A stretch of DNA of 8,190 nucleotides from DAOTUB01 sp034437455 (GTDB taxonomy: Bacteria > Chloroflexota > Anaerolineae > B4-G1), in contig DAOTUB010000014.1 of the NCBI GenBank assembly GCA_034437455.1, positions 1-8,190 on the forward strand. Direction: 5' to 3'. Positions 1 through 7,100 of this stretch are shown here, piece after piece. The position numbers were made by a program, and so were the translations under genes. The notes below the pieces were generated by a model. The model saw only the letters and a list, made by a program, of their open reading frames with translations, did not search any database and was not told the origin of the DNA. Each line of letters begins with the position of its first letter. The first letter of the stretch is position 1.

Positions 1-92
1 CGATATTCCTTGTGCAGCACCATCTGAGCCGAAAGCCCGCGATGGATCGAGGGAGCCGACGCCGAAGTGCCCAGAAATACGACCTCAATCAT
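1..92 (-). CDS. rnz: Ribonuclease Z, N-terminal fragment (runs off the left edge)
   Basis: Only the first 30 codons are present, starting at the ATG at 92-90. The fragment opens MIEVVFLGTSASAPS and continues HRGLSAQMVLHKEY. This matches the first beta strand and the GTSASxPxxxRGLSA signature of bacterial ribonuclease Z (tRNA 3'-endonuclease, metallo-beta-lactamase fold). The zinc-binding HxHxDH motif would lie beyond the window. The enzyme removes the 3' trailer from tRNA precursors in the cytoplasm. The start is supported by a purine-rich GGGGGAGG at 103-96, three bases before the ATG. The ATG lies inside the last codons of rtcA and overlaps it by 8 nt in another frame, so translation is probably coupled. 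Other metallo-beta-lactamase proteins start differently, so the family call is fairly firm despite the short fragment. Confidence 0.87.
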   Translation of the reverse strand, partial: MIEVVFLGTSASAPSIHRGLSAQMVLHKEY

Positions 93-1146
93 ACGCCTCC
101 CCCTTCACGAGCAGCGTTCCTGGCACATCCGGTTCGCCCTCGACGTTCAACTCTCGATCCAGAAATTGCCGCACCACCCAGACGTTGGTCAACAAATGCC
201 GGGTCACCTGCGAGGTGATTACCTGGGACTCGCCCGCCGCCAGGGCCATCGGCAACACCAACTGATCGCTCAGATGTGGATCTGCCGGCTTGCCGGTGCG
301 ATGATGAGCCAATAGCTCATCGCAGGCTGTCTCGGCCACCCGCTCAGCCGGCAATCCCTTGCGTCCGTAGGCGGTAAAGCCAGCGATAGTGCGTGCATAC
401 TTGGCAAAAAGAAAGATACCGGCGCCCGGACCCGTTCCGCGCAGTCGGCGCGGCTCCATCTCCGCCCGGATCCCGGCCTCTGCCAGCACGTTGTGGGCAC
501 GAGCGGCCATGCGCTGCGAGATGTGAGCGGGCAGGTTCGTCACCACCGCCATCCCCCAGACGCGCTCGAGTTCCCCGCGCTCGATCAAAGAGATGGCAGC
601 GAGTTCCCCGCTCCGTCCTGCGATCTGGACGCGGATATCCCCACCCCCGGCCGGATAGAACCCCCAACGCGCCAATTCCACCTCGGCGTGCAGGCCCATC
701 CGCGCCATGGTGGGAAGGAAAACGTGCTCCAGGTAAGAGACCGATGGCGCCCAGGGTACGTGCGTGCCGCCCCGCAACACCAGGCGCGATCCTCCGTCGG
801 CCAGCGCCAGGGGCAGGAGCACCGTCTGTAGCACCAGCCCGACCGATCCGGCGCTGCCCCCTCGGGCCGCCTCGGCCACGTCAAACGTATACTCGCCAGA
901 GCGGGCCGGGCCTCCGGGGAGAAAGGCGAGCGTCTGAGAGCCTAAAGCAGCCCCCTCCAGACGCGCCTGGCACACGGCAGCGGCGGCCCGTACAGCCGTG
1001 AGGTGTTGCGGTCGCAAGCCCGGCTTTTTGCGCCCGGCGCGGATGCGCTCAATGCGCACCGGCTGCTCGGTGAGCGCCGCCAGCGTCAACCCTGTGCGCA
1101 GAATCTGCCCACCGCCCTCGCCGTGCGAGCCATCAATCACTATCAT
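85..1146 (-). CDS. rtcA: RNA 3'-terminal phosphate cyclase
   Basis: The 353-residue product is close to the usual RtcA length (about 340). RtcA uses ATP to convert an RNA 3'-phosphate into a 2',3'-cyclic phosphate through a protein-His-AMP intermediate. Family landmarks are visible: DGSHGEGGGQILRTGLTLA at the N-terminus (5-23), KPGLRPQHLTAV (41-52), the GFYPAGGGD signature (162-170), HLSDQLVLPMALA (291-303) and TRHLLTN (315-321), whose His317 aligns with the adenylated histidine of E. coli RtcA. No frameshift or missing landmark is seen. The start is supported by GAGGG at 1155-1151, four bases before the ATG. That site lies inside the left copy of a target-site duplication from a MITE-like element. 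rtcA overlaps rnz downstream, making an RNA 3'-end processing pair. No rtcB ligase is present in the window. Confidence 0.96.
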   Translation of the reverse strand: MIVIDGSHGEGGGQILRTGLTLAALTEQPVRIERIRAGRKKPGLRPQHLTAVRAAAAVCQARLEGAALGSQTLAFLPGGPARSGEYTFDVAEAARGGSAGSVGLVLQTVLLPLALADGGSRLVLRGGTHVPWAPSVSYLEHVFLPTMARMGLHAEVELARWGFYPAGGGDIRVQIAGRSGELAAISLIERGELERVWGMAVVTNLPAHISQRMAARAHNVLAEAGIRAEMEPRRLRGTGPGAGIFLFAKYARTIAGFTAYGRKGLPAERVAETACDELLAHHRTGKPADPHLSDQLVLPMALAAGESQVITSQVTRHLLTNVWVVRQFLDRELNVEGEPDVPGTLLVKGEAYD

Positions 1147-1151
1147 CGTTC

Positions 1152-1159
1152 CCTCGCGT
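1152..1159. repeat. Left target-site duplication, contains rtcA Shine-Dalgarno
   Basis: CCTCGCGT is repeated exactly at 1271-1278 on the other side of the palindromic element. Read on the minus strand with the adjoining base 1151, it gives ACGCGAGGG, whose GAGGG is the ribosome binding site of rtcA, four bases before the ATG. Confidence 0.8.
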
Positions 1160-1270
1160 GTATCTTCTCAATAACTTGGGGTGAATCTGTTCGTAGTGCG
1201 CACTGAAGTGCGCTTTTAGGGGCGCTGAAGCGCCTACTACGAACAAGCCCCCGGTTTATTGAGAAGATAC
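1160..1270. mobile_element. MITE-like palindromic element (111 bp) with target-site duplication
   Basis: The outer ends are perfect 15-bp inverted repeats: GTATCTTCTCAATAA at 1160-1174 and its complement at 1256-1270. A second perfect 10-bp pair, TGTTCGTAGT at 1188-1197 and ACTACGAACA at 1236-1245, is nested inside. Between them lie two hairpins with TGAA loops: GCGCAC/GTGCGC at 1198-1213 and GGCGC/GCGCC at 1221-1234. The whole element can fold into one long imperfect stem. It is flanked by a direct repeat, CCTCGCGT at 1152-1159 and 1271-1278. This extends to 9 bp (CCCTCGCGT, 1151-1159 and 1270-1278) if the last base of the right end is counted as target. No reading frame is inside, so it would depend on a transposase supplied elsewhere. 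The parent family is not identifiable here; several families make 8-9 bp duplications. Confidence 0.82.
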
Positions 1271-1278
1271 CCTCGCGT
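1271..1278. repeat. Right target-site duplication
   Basis: This is an exact copy of CCTCGCGT from 1152-1159. With C1270 the match is 9 bp, and no further bases agree on either side, as expected for a target duplication rather than longer homology. Confidence 0.8.
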
Positions 1279-1290
1279 CCCTGTTCAATT

Positions 1291-1303
1291 CGCCCAAAGG
1301 GCG
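1291..1303 (-). terminator. Short hairpin after the 404-residue glycosidase gene
   Basis: CGCCC-AAA-GGGCG forms a 5-bp stem eight bases past the TAG stop at 1313-1311. On the minus strand it is followed by AATTGAAC, not a U run. It is therefore at best a weak terminator or an mRNA 3' stabiliser. Confidence 0.25.
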
Positions 1304-1310
1304 TACCAAC

Positions 1311-2525
1311 CTACTTTTCCATCTCGCGCAGCGCCTCGTAGGCCAGGCGCGTGCGAGTCTCAGGCCAGCCCGGCTCGGTGATGGCCCACCAGTACTGCTC
1401 GTTCTCCTCCGTCCAATTGGGGTCGGCGATAGAGATCACAGTCATCAACCCGATCCAAGACGACCAGTGTTTCCTGGCATAGCGATAGGCCCGCACCAGA
1501 TAATCGGCCTGCTGCTCCTCGGTGACGGCGTGCCAGGCATACTCGGGGTGCACCGGGTCGATGGTCCAACCCATCTCCAGCACCGCGATCTGTTTGTCGC
1601 CGTCGCCGTAGCGCAGCATGATGGCTCGCGCATCCTCGACGTGGCGGAAGCAGAAAAAGTGATGGCCGCCATACCCCAGTTCTGGATCGGCGGCGTCACC
1701 TGGATCAAGCTCCGGCGGCGCTTTGTAGCCAGGGGCATTGACTCCCAACAGGTCAAAGTACGGCGCCGCTCCGGCCTCGTACATGCCGATCAGGTACTGA
1801 ATGTCGGGCATGGCCTCGGGCGGGCCACTGCCGGTGGGCGAAAGTCCCGCCGAGATAACCAGCGCATCCGGGTCGGCGGACTTGACGCCGATGTAGCAGG
1901 CGCGCAAAAGTTCGACGTACTCCACCGGGTCAGGGGGCCACCCACCCCACTCGCGGGCCAGGTTCGGCTCGTTCCACACCTCGTAGGCCTGCACGCGCCC
2001 CCGGTAGCGCTCGGCCAGAGCGTGGCAGAAATCCCCCAAGTCCTGTGGATTTTCTGGGGGGCCGTTTCCGACGTCATCGCCCCTGGAAGACACAGCCCAC
2101 ACCGGCTCGCTGTCAAGGCGAAAGAGCACGTTCAAGCCCATCTCTTCGGCGTCGGCGACGATGAGATCGGTGAAATACCAGTCGTACTCCCCCTTGACGA
2201 TGCCCTCAACATCCCTCCAGCCCACGTTCTGCTTGATCCAGGTGAAACCGGCGTCGCGGACCAATTCCAGATCGCGCGCCATCTCTCCCTTGTGCCACTT
2301 GTTCAGAAAAACCTGCATACCGTACTCGGGAGAAGATAGGCGCGCGCGGGGCCACGAGGTTGGCGTAGGTGAAGCCGAAGAAATGGCAGAATTCAAATTC
2401 CAAAACCCCAACCTCAAGGCCACGAGCAAAAGCCCGATCACCAACAACGCCGCTCTCACATGGGGAGGGCTGGCGGCCCGCTGTTGCCTGGGGGACTGGT
2501 CATTATTCATTGGCTCATTGTTCAT
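1311..2525 (-). CDS. Membrane-anchored GH-A clan glycoside hydrolase-like protein
   Basis: The product has 404 residues. A short charged N-terminus precedes one hydrophobic helix (about 24-42, rich in L, V, A), then a Ser/Pro linker, then a TIM-barrel domain (about 66-404) of the GH39/GH5-like clan GH-A type. The acid/base strand reads YEVWNEPNLAREW with Glu186 as proton donor, and IAVLEMGW supplies Glu317 as likely nucleophile, so retaining hydrolysis is plausible. The barrel should be outside the membrane. It is a paralogue of the two genes upstream but lacks their GAHHN loop, having GVNAPGY instead (261-267). The start is uncertain. No Shine-Dalgarno is visible, and the first ten codons (MNNEPMNNDQ) come from an AATGA repeat with several ATGs, of which 2525 and 2510 are in frame. 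The upstream gene ends three bases before this ATG, so translational coupling is likely. Substrate unknown. Confidence 0.85.
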   Translation of the reverse strand: MNNEPMNNDQSPRQQRAASPPHVRAALLVIGLLLVALRLGFWNLNSAISSASPTPTSWPRARLSSPEYGMQVFLNKWHKGEMARDLELVRDAGFTWIKQNVGWRDVEGIVKGEYDWYFTDLIVADAEEMGLNVLFRLDSEPVWAVSSRGDDVGNGPPENPQDLGDFCHALAERYRGRVQAYEVWNEPNLAREWGGWPPDPVEYVELLRACYIGVKSADPDALVISAGLSPTGSGPPEAMPDIQYLIGMYEAGAAPYFDLLGVNAPGYKAPPELDPGDAADPELGYGGHHFFCFRHVEDARAIMLRYGDGDKQIAVLEMGWTIDPVHPEYAWHAVTEEQQADYLVRAYRYARKHWSSWIGLMTVISIADPNWTEENEQYWWAITEPGWPETRTRLAYEALREMEK

Positions 2526-2528
2526 TGA
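2500..2528 (-). repeat. AATGA heptamer-like tandem repeat at a gene junction
   Basis: On the minus strand four units read TCAATGA (2528-2522), ACAATGA (2521-2515), CCAATGA (2513-2507) and ATAATGA (2506-2500), with one extra G at 2514. They supply four ATGs in two frames and encode the imperfectly doubled MNNEP/MNNDQ start of the 404-residue protein. Confidence 0.7.
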
Positions 2529-3893
2529 CTAGGGTTTCGGCATCGCGCCGATGACGCTAAAAGCCGGACGGGGCGCACCGTTAAAATCTATGAGCGCGTA
2601 GGGAGCATTGGGGTCTTCGGGGCCCCACCCCAATTGCGAATAGTTCAGGTTCCACAGGAACGCCAGACGCACAAAACCCCATTCCCGCATCAACTGGAAC
2701 GCTTCCGCGTCCCACTGAGCTTGTTCCTCCAGGGTGTTATCGATCGCAAACCCAAAACCAGGTGGATACACGTCCGGATAGCCAGGGAACCCTTCAGAGG
2801 TCGCCCATCCAAACTCGGTGATGCAAAGCGGCTTGTCGCTTCCCGCAGCCGCGATGCGCTCGTGGTAGCCCCACAGAGTGGATTTGAAGGACCAACTGTG
2901 GTCTGGATCGTCGAAAGGCCCGCGAAATTGCGCGGTGGGATCGTTGTACCCCTCATCCCACGCCACGTTGGGCGGCATATTGATCCCATTGTGATGCGCG
3001 CCCACACAATCGCAGGAGTCGAGGAAACCGGCAGCGATCATCTGGTCGAAATATACAAAATCGTCCCGGATAATCGGGCGACCCTCGGGTGGACATTCGG
3101 GGAAGGACACGTTACAGTTGACGCCTGTAGGAGAAAGCGCGCCGCTGACGACGATGATATTGGGATCGAGACTCTTGATCGTTCGATAAGCCAACCGCAG
3201 CATCTCGACATATCGCTCCGCGCTGACTCCCTCGGCGGTATCCCACTCACGGTCCAAGTTTTGCTCGTTCCAGACCTCGATGGCGTGGATGCGGCCCTGG
3301 TAACGCTCCACCAGACGGCCCAGGAAATCGGCCAAGACCGTCAGGTCGTCCGGCGGCGCTCCCTGGGGATCTGCATCAGAATAGGTGGGACGCGACCAGG
3401 CAGGCGCATCCACCACGCTGAACATGACCTTGATGTCGCGCTCATTGGCGGCGTCCACCACCGCGTCAAAGCCGCTCCAGTCCATCTCGCCCGGCGTGTC
3501 CTCGAAATGAGCCCAGCGCACCTGCTGCTTGACCCAGCCCAAACCGAGACTTTCCACCTGCCCCATCCAGTAATTGATGTCTCCCCCTCCCGTACCGTTG
3601 ATGGCGATACCATAACCAAAGACTTCCTCCTCTACCGGGACGGTGGGAGGAGCGGCCGCAGTCGTGGAAGTAGGTTGGACGGCCATCGCTTGAGTGGTAG
3701 GCGTGGGGGCAACGATCTCCTCAGTTGTTGGCGTGGCTTCTGCCGTCGGCTGCTCCTCCTCGCCGCTGCCGGGGCCAAACCAACCGTACCAGGTACAGAA
3801 TCCTCCCGCAATGACGAGAACGAGCCAAACAGCAACGATGATATAGAGCCGCTTGCCGCTCAGACCTTGATTGCCATACGAGTAACCAGACAT
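2529..3893 (-). CDS. Membrane-anchored GH-A clan glycoside hydrolase-like protein
   Basis: The 454-residue product has a cytoplasmic N-terminus of about 14 residues, a hydrophobic helix (about 16-37, LYIIVAVWLVLVIAGGF), and a low-complexity Glu/Pro/Thr linker (about 41-90) typical of surface spacers. A GH-A-type TIM barrel (about 91-454) follows. AIEVWNEQN carries the expected acid/base Glu210, with Gln211 replacing the usual Pro, and LCITEFGW carries the expected nucleophile Glu360. The GAHHNG loop (299-304) is shared with the C-terminal domain of the large upstream protein. The ATG at 3893 was chosen over an in-frame ATG 30 bases upstream because AAGGAGGT lies four bases before it; the longer frame would translate through that site. 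It shares its reading frame with the following paralogue, separated by TAG and one codon. Family within the clan (GH39-like?) and substrate are not resolved. Confidence 0.88.
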   Translation of the reverse strand: MSGYSYGNQGLSGKRLYIIVAVWLVLVIAGGFCTWYGWFGPGSGEEEQPTAEATPTTEEIVAPTPTTQAMAVQPTSTTAAAPPTVPVEEEVFGYGIAINGTGGGDINYWMGQVESLGLGWVKQQVRWAHFEDTPGEMDWSGFDAVVDAANERDIKVMFSVVDAPAWSRPTYSDADPQGAPPDDLTVLADFLGRLVERYQGRIHAIEVWNEQNLDREWDTAEGVSAERYVEMLRLAYRTIKSLDPNIIVVSGALSPTGVNCNVSFPECPPEGRPIIRDDFVYFDQMIAAGFLDSCDCVGAHHNGINMPPNVAWDEGYNDPTAQFRGPFDDPDHSWSFKSTLWGYHERIAAAGSDKPLCITEFGWATSEGFPGYPDVYPPGFGFAIDNTLEEQAQWDAEAFQLMREWGFVRLAFLWNLNYSQLGWGPEDPNAPYALIDFNGAPRPAFSVIGAMPKP

Positions 3894-3897
3894 TGTG

Positions 3898-3905
3898 ACC
3901 TCCTT
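3898..3905 (-). promoter_or_regulatory. Strong Shine-Dalgarno deciding the start at 3893
   Basis: AAGGAGGT on the minus strand is a near-perfect anti-16S match, four bases before ATG 3893. It argues against the alternative ATG at 3923. Confidence 0.9.
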
Positions 3906-3924
3906 GAACAGGCCGATGGGCAAA

Positions 3925-3948
3925 GGGGTTCGGCTGTAGCCGAACCCC
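3925..3948 (-). promoter_or_regulatory. Perfect 11-bp palindrome in the leader of the 454-residue glycosidase gene
   Basis: GGGGTTCGGCT and its exact complement AGCCGAACCCC flank a 2-bp centre, so a 9-10 bp GC-rich stem with a small loop would form in RNA. It ends 19 bases before the Shine-Dalgarno. On the minus strand only three Ts follow, so intrinsic termination would be weak. It could be a partial terminator or attenuator, an mRNA stabiliser, or a copy of a dispersed palindromic repeat. Confidence 0.6.
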
Positions 3949-4027
3949 CTCTTACGGAGATTTTCTTTTTACCAGGGGAGACTAGAGTAGAAACGCACGT
4001 TAGTCAAAAAGACACCAACCAAAGTAA

Positions 4028-4057
4028 TCACCAACACGCTATCCCCAATGAAATCAT
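4028..4057 (-). CDS. Possible 9-codon leader peptide frame
   Basis: A minimal frame, MISLGIACW then TGA, begins at ATG 4057 with GGAGG at 4070-4066, eight bases upstream. It falls just after the predicted transcription start of the 4086-4114 promoter and ahead of the 3925-3948 hairpin, the arrangement of a leader-peptide attenuator. It is short enough to arise by chance, and the peptide has no run of regulatory codons. Treat it as a hypothesis. Confidence 0.15.
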   Translation of the reverse strand: MISLGIACW

Positions 4058-4085
4058 TTTTCCAGCCTCCATTCCTACCGCCATC

Positions 4086-4114
4086 AGTATAGCACAGTCT
4101 ACAATCCCAGTCAA
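4086..4114 (-). promoter_or_regulatory. Sigma70-type promoter for the two smaller glycosidase genes
   Basis: On the minus strand TTGACT (4114-4109) and TATACT (4091-4086) are separated by exactly 17 bases, each matching the consensus at five of six positions. The -35 box starts seven bases after the stop of the large gene. Transcription would begin near 4079 and leave a leader of about 186 nt before ATG 3893. Confidence 0.6.
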
Positions 4115-4120
4115 CGGACA

Positions 4121-7100
4121 TCAGCGCGTCCCCAGCACGTTGTGGAGCGTATCGCAGGCCGGGCAACTACCGCCTGGACGAATGATGGCGTAACCGTCTT
4201 GGGGGTCATAACCGTAACGGGAAAAGTCAATGTTCCAGACGATGATGCAGCGCACCATCCCTGTATTGACGCTCAATTGAACCGCTTCGGCCAACCAAGC
4301 AGCCTGTTGAGCGTTGTTCGTACCTCGCGCCCAGCCAAAGGCGTCGGAAAACCCTGGTACTCCCTCTTGTGAGGCGTAACCCATTTCAGTGTAGAACAAC
4401 TTGCGCGCCCCGCCGAAGGTGTTGTAATACATCTCGGTTTGAGGCAAGAAAAACCAGGAATGGTGCGTACTGGCAGGATTGGCCGGGTGGCCGCTGCGGG
4501 CCGAGGGCGAGGTAGCGCCTGAATTGTGGTGCGCGCCGATATAGTCCATACAGTTCACCGCACCGGCGTCGCGCAACCCCGCCATCCACGGCGCATCGTC
4601 ACAATTCCCTCCGTTGGGTTGACAGCCGCCTCCGAACGAGCCTGTAGGCGCCGGCGCGCCGCTGATGACCGCTGTGCCAGGATTCGCGGCCTTGATGGCG
4701 CTGTAGGAAGCACATAGCAAGTTCGTATACGCTTGCGGGCTGATATGGCCCATCTGCCATTCGCGGTCAATGTTCGGCTCGTTCCAAATCTCAATGGCGT
4801 CTGCTCCGGCCGCCGCCAGGCCAGCCACCCAGTTGGCATATTCCTGCTCGAAACCAGATTCAGTGACCATGCCGGCGCTGCCCAGGGCGCTCAACTGAAC
4901 CTTGAATCCCTTGGCATGCGAGGTCGCGATGATGCCCGAAGCATCCTGCCCAAAGTGCACCTGCACCTTGGTCCAGTTCATGCCGGCATAGTGCATCTTG
5001 TCGGCGTAGGGAAGTCCCGTATCGCGGACGTGGCCGCCCAACTCGAACGAGCCGCCGCTGATCGGCGCCACGACGACGGACGGCGCATCCGCCACCTCAC
5101 CGGCCCGGATCACGACCGTGAGAGGACCGCCAAAAAACCCCTCCGTCCGCTTCATCCGCCAGGAGCCGGTGTAGCGACCGGCCTCGGCCGGGGCTTTCAT
5201 CTCCACGCTGATCTCTACCTCGTCGCCAGGCTCGACCGCGCCCACCTCGACGCTATCCGGCGCGCCCATCTGCTCGCCGCTGGAAAAAGCCAGGACGGCA
5301 TCCTCCGGCCAGGCGCAGGTCCCAGAATTGCGCACGCGCCAGGTCTTTTCGAACACTTCGTCGTTGTCCAGTTGTGTGTCGTCGGGAATGGTCACGTCAG
5401 CCACGTAACTGGCATCAAGGAAGGCTTCATCAGAAGCAGCCATCGCGGCGGTGGACGTAAGCGCTCCCCCGCCCCCGATACCTGCCGTAGACGTAAGCTC
5501 TTCCGTAGGCGTGATCGGCGCTGTCTCTGTGATCACACGCTCCACGATCTCAGGCTCCGGCTCGCCCACGGTGATCGCGACCGAACCGTGATCAAAACCT
5601 GCAACCGCCGCGCTGACAGTATACACGCCGGTCTCGACAGGCGCCATCCAGGCGTAACTCGGCTCGGTGAGCGCAGATACCTGCCGCTCCATCACTGTTT
5701 CGGCGCTGGCAACCGTCCAGGTTATCTCCATCTCCTGGCCCGCAGGAGCAGCGGCGGTCGCGCGATAATTCGTCACGGCCTCAACGATGCCCTCCGCATT
5801 GCCGGGAGCGAGGGCGTCGGCCACGGCGATGCCGCCCAGATGATACCGATCGGCCCAGCGCAACTTGACCAAGAGATTGGCAGCCGTGCCGAGCCATACA
5901 GTGTGGGTTCCTCCGTCATCGGCTCTGTACTCCAGGCGATAGGTGCCCGCGGCCTGATTGGGCGCAATGCTCAACAGTGTCCCAGACAGACCAAACTCCA
6001 CCTGCGTATTCGGCTCGACCCGGTACAGGCCGCCGAGAGCCACGATCTGTCCAAAGGGGGCCAGCGCCTGCTCTAACGAGAGATAGTTGACTTGGCTCCC
6101 CTGCTCCGCGCTGAGAGAGGAGATCAGCATGCGGAGTTTATCCCGCGGCACCTGGGCCGTCGCCCAATCGAGCAATCGCTGCGCCTTGCCTCCCTCGACG
6201 TAAGCTGTTGGATCGATGGGGAAAGAGATCTTGAGGGCGTCGGCGGCGGCGCCCATCGCGGCCCAATCGTACCCGCCCGTATCCCACCCGCCATCGGCGG
6301 GCGCTGGTTCTTCGACGGCGACGGTCAACCGCAGCCCCTCGGCGTGAAGGGCATCGGCCAACGCGCGGATAAAGGCCGTGTAAGCATCCCGCTCTTCCGG
6401 TGCAACGCCCCGATAGTCCACGTCTATGCCATCAAAGCCCCTTAAAGCACAAAATTGTACGATGTTGGCGACGTGGGCATTCTGAATATCAGGCTCCGCC
6501 AGCAGGTCAGAAAGCAGCCCCCGGTTGACGGTCGCGCCAGGGGCCCAGTTACGCAGTGTAGGGAGCACGGCATAATCCATCCCGGCATCTGGTGGGATCA
6601 GGTTCACCGGCTCGCCCGCAAAGCCGCCCATCGTGCCCAGAAGCAGCCCGCTGGGGTTTAGCTCATCGAACAGATTGATACTGCTTACACTGTCATTTTC
6701 TCCCAGATACGTGGAGACGGTCGCCGTGATCAGCTTAGCCCGCTGGACCACCACGACAGAGGCCGGCACCTCGGTCACCCAGGCGCGAATAAACTCGTGC
6801 TCGGCGACCTCGGTATGAAGCTCGCTGCCCACCCATTCCCAGGCCTCACCCGTCCAGGTATAGAGATCGAGCGTCTCCCACGGTTCCGCGTTGTTGGGTA
6901 TCACCACGTCGATCATCATCGGCTGTGAAGCATCGCCGCGCGTCTCGATCTGATAATAAGGGCTTTTCACAGCCATATGATCCGGCAATTTCTCGACCGC
7001 CTGCCGCAGTGCAGCTCCGGCCGAGCCTTCCAGAAACTCCAGGCGCGATACGGCATCCAACTGCACCCGCAAGCGGTCGGCAAAGGTCTCGGGATTCACG

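Noticed and set aside
1467..2339. A 290-codon open frame on the plus strand opposite the 404-residue glycosidase gene
   Set aside because: It shows no recognisable domain or ribosome binding site, and the minus strand carries a complete GH-A protein.
3925..3948. The perfect palindrome as an intrinsic terminator of the large gene
   Set aside because: Only three Ts follow on the minus strand and it lies 173 bases past the stop. It was kept as a leader hairpin of uncertain role.
3979..4007. A second promoter-like pair TTGACT and TAGTCT with 17-base spacing
   Set aside because: The -10 box matches consensus at only three of six positions, and a much better promoter lies about 100 bases upstream.
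3969..4121. A 50-codon minus-strand frame starting at ATG 4121, overlapping the large gene's stop as TGATG, with a hydrophobic C-terminal half
   Set aside because: Its start lies upstream of the strong promoter at 4086-4114, its ribosome binding site is poor and its codons follow the AT-rich intergenic composition. It is more likely non-coding leader.
2634..4193. A long open frame of 519 codons on the plus strand opposite the 454-residue glycosidase gene
   Set aside because: It is the antisense shadow of a gene with clear domains, motifs and ribosome binding site. It has no recognisable domain and crosses an intergenic promoter and hairpin.
4733..6076. A 447-codon open frame on the plus strand inside the large gene
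   Set aside because: It is His/Arg-rich, low-information sequence opposite well-defined Ig and glycosidase domains. This is a high-GC antisense artefact.
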